Source of the DNA: JBECKX01 sp964468475
GTDB lineage: Bacteria; Zixibacteria; MSB-5A5; CAIYYT01
Assembly (NCBI GenBank): GCA_964468475.1
Contig: CAYXUL010000008.1
Coordinates: 8,641-72,640, forward strand
Direction: 5' to 3'
Length of the DNA: 64,000 nucleotides
Made by a program: the position numbers and the translations under genes. Shown one piece after another: positions 49,249 through 58,000 of the stretch. Under the pieces are notes generated by a model. It did no database searches. It was given only the letters and a program-made list of their open reading frames with translations, and was not told the DNA's origin. Position 1 is the stretch's first letter, and each line of letters starts with the position of its first letter.

Positions 49249-50721
49249 GTGGACATCTTAGAAGTACTTAACAACAGCAGCGACAGGCAACGCATTCCAC
49301 TTGAGTGCACGGAGATTGACCTGCCGGGTGATATCGAAACTCCCGTTTCTGCTTATCTGAAGCTGCGAAAACTCGGAGCTCGCTTCCTTCTCGAATCGGC
49401 AGAACATCCCTCCGCAATCGGCAGGTACACATTTATCGGAATTGCACCCCTTCTAACACTGAAGATAGGGGAATCCAGTACCGAAATTAGCTCGGAGTCA
49501 GACAGCATCAGCGTTGAGCATAAGTCTGCCCGAGAGCCGTTCACCGGCCTGCAAAGGGTCCTGGACACCTTTTCCGTGGAAAAAGGGAAGGCGGAGTTTC
49601 CGCTTCTGGGAGGTTTGGTCGGGTTCACTTCCTACGAGATAGTCCGCTTTTTTGAACCACGCTTAGGCGGTTTGCTGCCAGAATCGGAGTATCCACTCGG
49701 ACTTTACTACTTTGTGGACACTTTGCTGGTATTCGACCACTACACCCGCCGGATGCGCCTGGTCCGACTCCAGCACGAGGGCAAAAACCTCAGCAGCGGC
49801 GGCAAGCTGGTCTCTCTCGATGACATCAGGGAAGCGCTGGCGGGTCAGATCGAGCATTCGAATGGCGCAGCCGAGTCGATTCACAACGGCTACGTCTCCA
49901 ATTTCGAACGGCACAGCTTTGAAGAAATTGTCAACCGGGCGCAGGAGCATATCTACTCCGGCGATATATTTCAGGTTGTGCTGTCACAGTGCGAATCTCA
50001 TGAATCGAATGTTGACACCTTTTACGTCTATCGTGCGCTGCGCATGCTCAATCCTTCTCCCTACATGTTTTACCTGCATTTCGACGATCTCGAGCTGATC
50101 GGTTCTTCTCCGGAGGCTCTGGTCAAGTTGCAGGGCCGCCGGGCGTTGGTGCGACCGATTGCCGGCACGCGGCGGCGCGGCAAGGATGACGAAGAAGATC
50201 AGGCGCTGTCGCAGGAGCTGAAGCGTAACGAGAAGGAGCGCGCCGAGCATATCATGCTGGTAGACCTGGGACGAAATGACCTCGGTCGTGTCTGTGACTA
50301 CGGTACGGTGAACGTGGCCTCGCTGATGCGTCTCGAGTACTACTCGCATGTGATGCACATGACTTCGGTAGTCGAGGGCACTTTGCATAAGGATTTCAAT
50401 CAATTCGATTTGCTGCGCTCAACATTTCCAGCGGGGACTGTCTCGGGAGCACCCAAATTGCGTGCGATGGAGATTATCGCTGACCTGGAAAAACAGCAAC
50501 GCGGCCCCTATGCCGGCGCCGTGGGCTATTTTTCTCTTTCCGGTGATCTCGACATGTGCATCACAATCAGAACGATTGTGAGAAGGGGTGAACGACTGCA
50601 TTTGCAGGGGGGCGCAGGAATCGTCGCCGATTCGATTCCGGAGCAGGAATTCAAAGAAACCCGCAACAAAATTGCCGCCCTCAAAGAAGCAGTCAGATTG
50701 GCAGAGGAGGGCAAGTTATGA
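49249..50721 (+). CDS. trpE: Anthranilate synthase component I
   Basis: TrpE converts chorismate to anthranilate with ammonia from TrpG. The 490-aa protein has the N-terminal Trp-binding motif LLES (residues 47-50), indicating feedback inhibition, and a chorismate-binding domain with GDIFQVVLSQ, PSPYMFYL, LIGSSPEALVKL, RPIAGTRRRG, MLVDLGRNDLGRVC, SGAPKLRAMEII and RGPYAGAVGYF. The GTG start has GAGGGAG 5 nt upstream and lies 48 nt beyond the attenuator terminator. It overlaps trpG by 4 bp. Confidence 0.97.
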   Translation: MDILEVLNNSSDRQRIPLECTEIDLPGDIETPVSAYLKLRKLGARFLLESAEHPSAIGRYTFIGIAPLLTLKIGESSTEISSESDSISVEHKSAREPFTGLQRVLDTFSVEKGKAEFPLLGGLVGFTSYEIVRFFEPRLGGLLPESEYPLGLYYFVDTLLVFDHYTRRMRLVRLQHEGKNLSSGGKLVSLDDIREALAGQIEHSNGAAESIHNGYVSNFERHSFEEIVNRAQEHIYSGDIFQVVLSQCESHESNVDTFYVYRALRMLNPSPYMFYLHFDDLELIGSSPEALVKLQGRRALVRPIAGTRRRGKDDEEDQALSQELKRNEKERAEHIMLVDLGRNDLGRVCDYGTVNVASLMRLEYYSHVMHMTSVVEGTLHKDFNQFDLLRSTFPAGTVSGAPKLRAMEIIADLEKQQRGPYAGAVGYFSLSGDLDMCITIRTIVRRGERLHLQGGAGIVADSIPEQEFKETRNKIAALKEAVRLAEEGKL

Positions 50722-51290
50722 TCCTCTTTATCGACAACTACGATTCCTTCACCTACAATCTGGTGCAATACATCGGTACCCGCACTCGCGAACTTATGAT
50801 CGCACGCCCGGATGACATCACGATTGAGCAAATCGAAGAGATGCACCCCGATCGCGTCATCATCTCACCCGGCCCCGGGCATCCGCGAGACGCCAAACTC
50901 TCGATTGATGTGATCAGGAAATTTCATGAGACTACGCCAATTCTCGGCGTTTGCCTTGGGCATCAATGCATTGCGCAGGCATTTGGCGGCGAAGTTCGGG
51001 CGGCAGAGCATCTCGTGCATGGTAAAGTCTCGGACATTTACCACCGCAGCAAAGGCATCCTCAGCGGCTTACCTAATCCGTTTTCGGCAACGCGGTATCA
51101 CTCTCTGGTGGTTTCCGAGGAAAACCTGCCGCCTGAATTAGAGGTTGTCGCCTACACCTCCGATGGCGAATTAATGGGTTTGATTCATAGATCAGCTCCC
51201 CTCTTCGGAGTGCAATTCCACCCCGAGTCTATTCTCACCAAAGACGGTATGACGATTATCAACAACTTCCTGGACGTGAAAGTATGGTAG
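50718..51290 (+). CDS. trpG: Anthranilate synthase component II (glutamine amidotransferase)
   Basis: TrpG is the glutaminase subunit that feeds ammonia to TrpE. The 190-aa protein has the start ILFIDNYDSFTYNLVQY, oxyanion strand ISPGPGHP, nucleophile Cys79 in ILGVCLGHQCI and the His-x-Glu of the triad in FGVQFHPESI. It could also serve para-aminobenzoate synthase, as in some bacteria. It overlaps trpD by 7 bp. Confidence 0.96.
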   Translation: MILFIDNYDSFTYNLVQYIGTRTRELMIARPDDITIEQIEEMHPDRVIISPGPGHPRDAKLSIDVIRKFHETTPILGVCLGHQCIAQAFGGEVRAAEHLVHGKVSDIYHRSKGILSGLPNPFSATRYHSLVVSEENLPPELEVVAYTSDGELMGLIHRSAPLFGVQFHPESILTKDGMTIINNFLDVKVW

Positions 51291-52300
51291 CGGATGTACT
51301 GAAAAAACTCTCGGAGCGGCAATCACTGACCAAAGAAGAAACTGCCAATTTCATTGACCAGGTCGCAGCCGACCAAGTCACCGACTCGCAAATCGGCGCG
51401 TTTCTCATGGGTCTGGCCATAAAAGGCGAAACTACCGCTGAGGTCGCGGGCTGTGTCGAATCATTGAGGCGGCATGTTACTCCGGTTCCTCACAACCTTG
51501 AAGTGGTCTATGACTGCTGCGGCACCGGCGGTGACGGCAAAAGCACATTCAACCTCTCGACCGCGGCATCCCTGGTAACCGCAGCCTGCGGATTACCCAC
51601 TGCCAAGCATGGTAATCGCGCCGTGAGTTCCAATTGTGGGTCGGCAGACTTGCTTGAATGTGCGGGCATGAATCTCGCGCTTTCGCCGAACAGCTCTGCC
51701 CGAATGCTCACTGAGATCGGCTTCTGCTTCCTATTCGCTCCCGGCTATCATCCTGCTACCAAGCGAGTTGCGCAGGTCAGACGGCAGCTTGGAATGCGGA
51801 CGGTGTTCAACCTGATTGGTCCGCTGCTCAATCCGGCTCTGGCGACAGCCCAATTGGTTGGCACACCAAGTCTCAGCGTGGCTCAACTTCTGGCATCCGT
51901 GGGAGAACACGTTGACGGCCTCAACGTGACCACCGTTTTCAATTCACTTGGCTATGATGAGCTGCTTCCCTGCGGAACTAACCACACTTTCAGCTTTGAC
52001 GGCAAAGGTATTCTTCAGGATACGATTTACCTGCCATCTCAACTCAGAAACGGTTTTCAGCCGGAGCAGATCATCGGCGGCGACAAAAGTCAAAACTACG
52101 ACATTCTCGTATCAGTACTGGAAGGTAGAGATTCGGGATACCTGCAAGCCACGGCGCTTAACGCCGCAATGGGACTCGTAATCTCGAAGCTGGCGGCAAA
52201 CCTTGAGGAAGGTTATCTTAATGCCGTAGATGCCTTGAAGCAAGGTCGAGTTAAGACGTTGCTGCGTGATGTGGTTGAGTATTCGCAGGAGGCGAAGTAA
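51284..52300 (+). CDS. trpD: Anthranilate phosphoribosyltransferase
   Basis: TrpD attaches the phosphoribosyl group of PRPP to anthranilate. The 338-aa protein has the PRPP-binding motif CCGTGGDGKSTFNLSTA (about 78-94), AKHGNRAVSSNCGSADLLE, the KR-motif region FAPGYHPATKRVAQVRRQLGMRT and FNLIGPLLNPA, as in the family. The stop shares its last base with the trpC start. Confidence 0.96.
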   Translation: MVADVLKKLSERQSLTKEETANFIDQVAADQVTDSQIGAFLMGLAIKGETTAEVAGCVESLRRHVTPVPHNLEVVYDCCGTGGDGKSTFNLSTAASLVTAACGLPTAKHGNRAVSSNCGSADLLECAGMNLALSPNSSARMLTEIGFCFLFAPGYHPATKRVAQVRRQLGMRTVFNLIGPLLNPALATAQLVGTPSLSVAQLLASVGEHVDGLNVTTVFNSLGYDELLPCGTNHTFSFDGKGILQDTIYLPSQLRNGFQPEQIIGGDKSQNYDILVSVLEGRDSGYLQATALNAAMGLVISKLAANLEEGYLNAVDALKQGRVKTLLRDVVEYSQEAK

Positions 52301-53067
52301 TGCTGAACGAGATAGTCGAGCGTTGCCGTGCCGAGATTGCACAAAAAAATCGCGAGGCGTGGGAAGCTGAAATTTCCCAACGGCTCCAACAAGTGGGTGA
52401 GATCCCCTGTTTTCGCAAAGCAATCGATACGGCGTCCGAATCATTTATTTTCGAAATCAAACGTAAGGCGCCATCATTTCGTGGGGAGGAACTGCAGCTT
52501 GACGCGCTCGAAACCGCGCGCTTCTATCTGGAGCAGGGAGCAGCTGCCATCAGCGTGCTTACCGAACCCAACTATTTTGGCGGCAGCCTCACCGACCTTG
52601 AGCAGGTTGCCAAGGCAGTTACGATTCCCGTGCTGCGCAAGGATTTCATCGTTGACAAGCTACAAATTGCTGAATCGAAGGCCTATGGTGCTTCGGCGGT
52701 ACTCTTGATCGCGGATGTGCTCCGCGGGACAGAGCTGAACGAGTTTGTTCGTGAGGCTGAGAGGGTGGGCATTGAACCTCTGGTTGAGGTCCACTCCCGC
52801 GAGGACCTGGAAAGAGCGCTTGCCACTACTGCCAACGTCATAGGCGTGAACAACCGCAATCTGCACTCGATGCAGATCGATATGCTGCTTGGGGAACGAC
52901 TTTTGAATCAGGTCCCCACAACGCGCCTCAAAGTGGCGGAAAGTGGTTTCAAGACCAGGGTAGACATCACTCGTTTCCGCATGTTGGGTGCGGATGCCTT
53001 CCTTGTCGGAACGGCGGTTCTGAGAGCGGATCACCCGGAAGAGGTCATAAAGGAGCTGATGGGCTGA
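52300..53067 (+). CDS. trpC: Indole-3-glycerol phosphate synthase
   Basis: TrpC closes the indole ring. It is a 255-aa single-domain TIM barrel, not fused to TrpF. Landmarks are FEIKRKAPSF (catalytic Glu and Lys), AISVLTEPNYFGGS, VLRKDFIVDKLQI (catalytic Lys), LVEVHSREDLERAL, IGVNNRNLHSM and VAESGFKTR. The conserved strand reads KRKAPS rather than the more common KKASPS. The ATG and stop each share one base with neighbouring genes. Confidence 0.96.
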   Translation: MLNEIVERCRAEIAQKNREAWEAEISQRLQQVGEIPCFRKAIDTASESFIFEIKRKAPSFRGEELQLDALETARFYLEQGAAAISVLTEPNYFGGSLTDLEQVAKAVTIPVLRKDFIVDKLQIAESKAYGASAVLLIADVLRGTELNEFVREAERVGIEPLVEVHSREDLERALATTANVIGVNNRNLHSMQIDMLLGERLLNQVPTTRLKVAESGFKTRVDITRFRMLGADAFLVGTAVLRADHPEEVIKELMG

Positions 53068-53663
53068 TGACCAGGATCAAGCTTTGCGGGATAACATCGG
53101 TTGAGGACGCCATTCTCGCGGTTGAAGCGGGTGCCGATTTCATCGGGCTGGTGCTTTCCAAATCGCCGCGACAGGTAAAGAACACGATGGTGGCCAAGAT
53201 TACGGAGGAAGTTGCTGATCGCGTCCCGATTGTTGGCGTGTTCGCAAAATTCGATGATATGAGCAGATTCCTCACCTCAGATGGAACCGAGCTTGACTAC
53301 TACCAGGTCTATTTCAAGGTGCCTCAAGCAATCATGCGACCGCCGAAAATCGGCTGGATCAGAAGCTTCCTGATCAAAAGCAGTACCGAGGAAATGCCGT
53401 TCGTCCATCAGGATCACATTCTGCTCGACTTCAAGAACGTTGACTCCAGGAAGATGCGCGAGTTGCTCAAGCAGGATATGGAGTTTGTCAGAGAGAAGAT
53501 CTTCGTCGCCGGCGGCCTGGATCCTCGCAACGTTGGTCGCCTGGTCAAGAAATATCAGCCCTACGCGGTTGATGTCGCCCGTGGCACTGAAAGCGAACCG
53601 GGTCATAAGGATCCCAGCCTGGTTCGCAAGTTTGTGGAAAGAGTAAATAATGCCTCAGCTTGA
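53067..53663 (+). CDS. trpF: Phosphoribosylanthranilate isomerase
   Basis: TrpF isomerises phosphoribosylanthranilate in an Amadori rearrangement. The 198-aa TIM barrel has the catalytic Cys7 in IKLCGIT, ADFIGLVLSKSPRQV, the likely catalytic Asp in ILLDFKN and VAGGLDPRNV. The C-terminal phosphate loop reads DVARGTESEPGHKDP where DVSSGVE..PG.KD is usual, a divergent but recognisable version. It overlaps trpB by 14 bp. Confidence 0.92.
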   Translation: MTRIKLCGITSVEDAILAVEAGADFIGLVLSKSPRQVKNTMVAKITEEVADRVPIVGVFAKFDDMSRFLTSDGTELDYYQVYFKVPQAIMRPPKIGWIRSFLIKSSTEEMPFVHQDHILLDFKNVDSRKMRELLKQDMEFVREKIFVAGGLDPRNVGRLVKKYQPYAVDVARGTESEPGHKDPSLVRKFVERVNNASA

Positions 53664-54960
53664 AAAACGTGGTTATTACGGCGAATTCGGTGGACAATAC
53701 GTCCCTGAAACCCTCGTGGCTGCACTCCACGAGCTGGAAACGCACTATGAGCGGCTCAAGAGCGATAGAGAATTTACTGCCGAGCTTGGTGGGCTCTTGC
53801 GAGATTTTGCCGGACGACCAACTGCGCTTTACTTCGCAGAAAATCTCACCCGTCTCTGGGGTGGAGCGAAGATATATCTTAAGCGTGAAGACTTGAATCA
53901 CACCGGCGCCCACAAGATCAACAACTGCCTCGGTCAGGCTTTGTTAGCCCGTCACCTCGGTAAGAAACGTATTGTCGCCGAAACCGGCGCCGGTCAGCAT
54001 GGCACCGCTACTGCGGCCGTCTGCGCACGATTGGGCCTTGAGTGTGTGGTCTACATGGGTACTCATGATATGAAACGGCAACAGCCTAATGTCCAACGAA
54101 TGAGACTTTTGGGAGCCGAAGTGCGTCCGGTCGTTGCCGGTCTGGGAACACTAAAGGAAGCCACCTCTGAGGCAATCCGTGACTGGGTGACGAATGTCCG
54201 CAACACGCATTACATCATTGGTTCCACCGTGGGTCCACATCCATACCCACGCATCGTCAAAGAATTTCAATCCATAATTGGTCGCGAGGCCAAGCAGCAG
54301 ATTCTTGATCGCGAGGGCAAGCTTCCCGACGCCATCGTCGCCTGTGTCGGAGGCGGGTCAAACGCAATGGGTATCTTCGCAGAGTTTCTCGACGAGGAAT
54401 CGGTCAAATTGATTGGCGTCGAATCAGCCGGTGAAGAACTCACTGCCGGCAAACATGCTGCACCATTGGCGCTGGGTTCACCCGGAGTCCTGCACGGTGC
54501 CAGGACCTACGTGCTGCAGGATGAAGATGGCCAGATCGAACTCACTACAACCCTAAGCGCAGGCCTCGATTACCCCGGTGTCGGCCCGGAGCATTCATTC
54601 CTCAAGCAAAGTGGCCGCGTGCAGTATGTTTCGGCTACCGACCGTGAAGCGGTGGACGCATTCAAGCTGCTTTGCCGGGAGGAAGGAATCATCCCCGCCC
54701 TCGAATCGAGCTTTGCAGTGGCGCACGCCGCCAAGATTGCCGCGCAAATANNNNNNNNNNNNNNNNNNNNNNNNNNNNNNNNNNNNNNNNNNNNNNNNNN
54801 NNNNNNNNNNNNNNNNNNNNNNNNNNNNNNNNNNNNNNNNNNNNNNNNNNCCGCGCAAATAGCCGCGCAAACAAAGGGCATAATCATTGTGAATCTGTCA
54901 GGACGTGGAGATAAGGACTTACAAAGTGTCAACGACTACGATGCCAACCACAACAACTAA
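53650..54960 (+). CDS. trpB: Tryptophan synthase beta chain (spurious scaffold gap inside)
   Basis: TrpB joins indole and serine using PLP. It has the start KRGYYGEFGGQYVPETL, the PLP-lysine motif LNHTGAHKINNCLGQALLA, AETGAGQHGTATA, the phosphate loop CVGGGSNAMG, GLDYPGVGPEHS and the C-terminal NLSGRGDKD. A 100-N gap sits between AAKIAAQI and AQIAAQTKG, with 11 identical bases on both sides. Deleting the Ns plus one 11-base copy (111 bases, 37 codons) keeps the frame and gives 399 aa, the normal length. It is therefore almost certainly intact. Confidence 0.96.
   Translation: MPQLEKRGYYGEFGGQYVPETLVAALHELETHYERLKSDREFTAELGGLLRDFAGRPTALYFAENLTRLWGGAKIYLKREDLNHTGAHKINNCLGQALLARHLGKKRIVAETGAGQHGTATAAVCARLGLECVVYMGTHDMKRQQPNVQRMRLLGAEVRPVVAGLGTLKEATSEAIRDWVTNVRNTHYIIGSTVGPHPYPRIVKEFQSIIGREAKQQILDREGKLPDAIVACVGGGSNAMGIFAEFLDEESVKLIGVESAGEELTAGKHAAPLALGSPGVLHGARTYVLQDEDGQIELTTTLSAGLDYPGVGPEHSFLKQSGRVQYVSATDREAVDAFKLLCREEGIIPALESSFAVAHAAKIAAQIXXXXXXXXXXXXXXXXXXXXXXXXXXXXXXXXXXAQIAAQTKGIIIVNLSGRGDKDLQSVNDYDANHNN
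54751..54850. other. Assembly gap (100 N) in trpB, probably an unmerged contig overlap
   Basis: ccgcgcaaata occurs on both edges. Joining the contigs over it restores a full-length TrpB in frame, so no sequence is likely to be missing. Confidence 0.85.
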
Positions 54961-55753
54961 GCTCGACATCGCCTTTACGCATTGCCGCGAAGAAGGGCGT
55001 GCTGCCTTGATGCCGTTCCTGACCTGCGGCTACCCCTCAATGGCCCAGTTTGAGGAATTCGCGCGCGGAGTTATTGCTTCCGGCGCCGATGTCCTGGAAA
55101 TCGGTTTCCCTCATTCCGATCCGCTGGCGGATGGTCCGGTCATTCAGCGGGCTTCTCATGTTTCACTGGAGCATGGTTTTAAGTTGACTGATGGATTCTC
55201 GTCACTTGCTGAACTCTCCAGGCTCGGTATACCTCTGGTCATCATGTGCTACAGCAATGTCATTCTCCGGTTTGGTGCGGAACGGTTTGTTTCACAAGCT
55301 GCGGAGAGTCAAGTCTCTGGCTTGATCGTGCCGGATATGATCATTGAAGAAAGTAAGGAGCTGCGAGATCTTTGTGCGAAGAATAACGTCGCGTTTATCA
55401 ATCTCATCACGCCCACAACTACTCCGGATCGCATAGACCGAATCATCGAGGCCACCACAGGCTTCCTTTACGTCGTCAGCGTCACCGGCACAACCGGAGC
55501 GCGCACGCAGCTTGATCCAAGCTTACCTGGGATGGTGAAGAATCTGAAATCAAAGACTGCTCTTCCGATTTGCGTGGGCTTCGGTGTCTCAACGCCGGAA
55601 ATGGCTGGAGAGGTCGGTGGCTTCAGCGATGGCGTAATCGTCGGCAGCAAGTTGCTTAGTCTGATCGATCCTGCTAAGAATGGCTCTGAACAAACCTCTG
55701 CCTTCAACTTCGTTGGCGACCTTCACGCTGCCCTGGGAGGATCACATGATTAG
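54926..55753 (+). CDS. trpA: Tryptophan synthase alpha chain
   Basis: TrpA cleaves indole-3-glycerol phosphate to indole, which tunnels to TrpB. From GTG 54926 the protein is 275 aa, with LMPFLTCGYPS, the catalytic Glu58 and Asp69 in VLEIGFPHSDPLADGPVIQ, SGLIVPDMIIEE, FLYVVSVTGTTGAR and VGFGVSTPE. AAGGA lies 8 nt before the GTG; ATG 54941 is the alternative. The start lies inside the end of trpB. Confidence 0.95.
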   Translation: MSTTTMPTTTTKLDIAFTHCREEGRAALMPFLTCGYPSMAQFEEFARGVIASGADVLEIGFPHSDPLADGPVIQRASHVSLEHGFKLTDGFSSLAELSRLGIPLVIMCYSNVILRFGAERFVSQAAESQVSGLIVPDMIIEESKELRDLCAKNNVAFINLITPTTTPDRIDRIIEATTGFLYVVSVTGTTGARTQLDPSLPGMVKNLKSKTALPICVGFGVSTPEMAGEVGGFSDGVIVGSKLLSLIDPAKNGSEQTSAFNFVGDLHAALGGSHD

Positions 55754-56108
55754 GGGTATACGTGGTGCAATCTGTGCTGAAGCCAATACGCGTGAGGCTA
55801 TTCACACCGCTACCCGCGAACTTCTCGCCCGGATCTTTGAAGTGAACAAGGTTGAGGCCGAGCAGATCGCCTCGATATTCATCACCGCCACACCCGACCT
55901 TAACGCCGATTTCCCGGCCTACGCGGCCCGGGAAATGGGGCTGCAATTGGTGCCCCTGTTGTGTACGATTGAATTGAACATCCCCGGCGCGATGCAGCGA
56001 GTCATCCGCGTCTTAGTCCAGATAAATACCGACAAGTCGTTGGCCGAAATCAAGCACCAGTATCTCGGCGACGCCGCAAAATTGCGCCCCGACCTTTCAG
56101 GAGAGTAA
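55746..56108 (+). CDS. aroH: Chorismate mutase, AroH class
   Basis: AroH rearranges chorismate to prephenate at the branch to Phe and Tyr. The 120-aa protein is the trimeric B. subtilis AroH type: MIRGIRGAICAEANTREAI, IFITATPDLNADFPAYAARE and LVPLLCTIELNIPGAMQRVIRVLVQ, with the conserved arginines and Cys/Glu of the active site. ATG 55746 (GGGAGG 5 nt upstream, overlapping the trpA stop) is chosen over a longer frame from 55680. Confidence 0.95.
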   Translation: MIRGIRGAICAEANTREAIHTATRELLARIFEVNKVEAEQIASIFITATPDLNADFPAYAAREMGLQLVPLLCTIELNIPGAMQRVIRVLVQINTDKSLAEIKHQYLGDAAKLRPDLSGE

Positions 56109-56110
56109 GA

Positions 56111-57127
56111 ATGATGATAGTAGTCATGAAAGAATCAGCGACAGTCAAAGACACCGCGGCTGTTATCAAGCACATAGAAGAACTGGGATTGAAACCTCAC
56201 ATCTCCGAAGGTGAAGAAAAAACGATCATCGGCGCCATTGGCGATGACAGATTGATCCAGAAAGAGCAACTGCTGGGGCTTCCCGGAGTGGACACAGTAA
56301 TCCCCATCCTGAAGCCATACAAGCTGGCCTCCCGTGAATTCAAACCCGATCCGACAGTTGTAAGTGTCAACGGCACCAAAATAGGCGGGGATACGCTGGC
56401 GGTGATCGCCGGTCCCTGCGCAGTCGAGAGCTATGAGCAAGTTTTAGAAGCTGCCATGTGCGCCAAGGAAGCGGGAGCACGGCTACTGCGAGGCGGTGCG
56501 TTCAAACCACGCACCTCACCCTATTCGTTCCAGGGTCTGGGTGCGGAAGGCCTTAAGATTCTCGCAAGAGTTCGCGAAGAAGTCGGTTTGCCGATTGTCA
56601 CCGAATGCCTTTCGCAGGATGACGTGGAACTGGTTTCGGAGTATGCTGATGTCATCCAGGTGGGCGCCCGCAACATGCAGAATTACGCGATGCTGGAGAA
56701 GCTGGGAAAACAGCAGCGGCCAATACTTTTGAAGCGTGGGATGATGTCTACGATGGAGGAACTGCTGATGTCGGCGGAGTATATTCTCTCCAATGGCAAC
56801 TATGGTGTCATCCTCTGCGAGCGGGGAATCCGTACTTTCGAGAAGCTGACCCGCAACACCTGTGACATTGCCGCCATTCCGGCGCTCAAACACCTCTCGC
56901 ATCTGCCGGTGATCCTCGACCCGTCGCATGCCACCGGAGAGCGCCACCTGATTCCGCCGGTTTCGATGGCTGGCGTGGCTGCAGGCGCCGACGGACTAAT
57001 CATCGAAATCCATCCCAACCCCGATAAAGCTCTCTGCGACGGCTACCAATCTCTCCATCTCGATCAGTTCCGTGACCTCATGACCCAAGTCGGCACAATC
57101 GCCAAGGCTGTAAATCGGGCAATCTGA
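56111..57127 (+). CDS. aroF: DAHP synthase, type I-beta with N-terminal regulatory domain
   Basis: This enzyme makes 3-deoxy-D-arabino-heptulosonate 7-phosphate, the first shikimate-pathway step. The 338-aa protein has an N-terminal ferredoxin-like domain (about 1-70), as in Thermotoga DAHP synthase, where it gives Phe/Tyr feedback control. The TIM barrel has AVIAGPCAVESYEQ (metal Cys), LLRGGAFKPRTSPYSFQGLG, QVGARNMQNYAML, LLKRGMMST, RGIRTFE and DPSHATGER. It lies 2 bp after aroH and 19 bp before tyrA. Confidence 0.95.
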   Translation: MMIVVMKESATVKDTAAVIKHIEELGLKPHISEGEEKTIIGAIGDDRLIQKEQLLGLPGVDTVIPILKPYKLASREFKPDPTVVSVNGTKIGGDTLAVIAGPCAVESYEQVLEAAMCAKEAGARLLRGGAFKPRTSPYSFQGLGAEGLKILARVREEVGLPIVTECLSQDDVELVSEYADVIQVGARNMQNYAMLEKLGKQQRPILLKRGMMSTMEELLMSAEYILSNGNYGVILCERGIRTFEKLTRNTCDIAAIPALKHLSHLPVILDPSHATGERHLIPPVSMAGVAAGADGLIIEIHPNPDKALCDGYQSLHLDQFRDLMTQVGTIAKAVNRAI

Positions 57128-57146
57128 TCTCGGTGAGCGAATTACA

Positions 57147-57974
57147 ATGAAGTCTCACATAGTTGGCATAATGGGCTTAGGACAGATAGGCGGCTCTGTC
57201 GCTGCAGCTTTGCACGAAGCCGCTGCCTGCAAGGCGATTCTGGGATTCGATATCAAACCTGACCTGCTCGCAACTGCTCATGCGCGGGGTTATTTGGACA
57301 ACGTAGTTTCCGATGCACAAGATTTGATTACAAAATGTGACATCATTATCGTTGCGTTGCCGATGGGCGAGATCTTCAGCTATCTCAAAGAGAACTCATC
57401 GCTGCTCATGGGAAAGCTGCTGGTAATCGACACCGGCTCCCTCAAGGCCGAAGTGACTGCACTGGCCGAATCCCTGGGAATGACAAACTTCGTGGGTGGC
57501 CACCCCCTGGCGGGAACTGAGAAACGCGGCAGTGACTCTTGGGATGGACGTCTTTTTGCGGGCGAGAACTTCTTTGTCACTCCGACGATTCATACTGACC
57601 CGCAATCATATCAACTCGCTTGCGACCTTGTAAAAGCCCTCGGCGCTTATAAAATTGAAATCGATGGCGAACAACATGACAAGATTTTTGCAACTACCAG
57701 CAATATTCCTCACCTGTTCGCATTTCTTTTGCAACACAAGTTTGAGTCATTGCGTGCCGCGGACGAGAAAGTCGCCCGCTTTGTTTGCCCCAGTTTCTAC
57801 GGCGCCACTCGCGTTGCGCAGTCTGATCCCGAGATGGTATTTCAAATGTTGTGGCACAATCGCAGTCGTCTCGAGCAAACTCTCGGTGAGCTGATCACGC
57901 GACTTCAAGCCTGCCATCGCGACCTGGCTGATGCCAATGAAACCGCCTTTCGCAAATATTTCCTGCCGGAATAA
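57147..57974 (+). CDS. tyrA: Prephenate dehydrogenase
   Basis: TyrA oxidatively decarboxylates prephenate (or arogenate) to the tyrosine branch. The 275-aa protein has the NAD(P)-binding GLGQIGGSVAAAL (about 11-23), GFDIKPD, the catalytic histidine region FVGGHPLAGTEKRGSDSWDG and the C-terminal helical dimerisation domain. No ACT domain is fused. Feedback control may be absent or conferred by the attenuator. Cofactor preference is unclear, although the acidic GFDIK after the second strand suggests NAD. Confidence 0.93.
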   Translation: MKSHIVGIMGLGQIGGSVAAALHEAAACKAILGFDIKPDLLATAHARGYLDNVVSDAQDLITKCDIIIVALPMGEIFSYLKENSSLLMGKLLVIDTGSLKAEVTALAESLGMTNFVGGHPLAGTEKRGSDSWDGRLFAGENFFVTPTIHTDPQSYQLACDLVKALGAYKIEIDGEQHDKIFATTSNIPHLFAFLLQHKFESLRAADEKVARFVCPSFYGATRVAQSDPEMVFQMLWHNRSRLEQTLGELITRLQACHRDLADANETAFRKYFLPE

Positions 57975-58000
57975 CCTGGAACCTCGAGGTGAATAGAGCG

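Noticed and set aside
53650..54960. Insertion or disruption in trpB
   Set aside because: The apparent break is a scaffold gap with duplicated flanks; joining over 11 bases restores a full-length gene.
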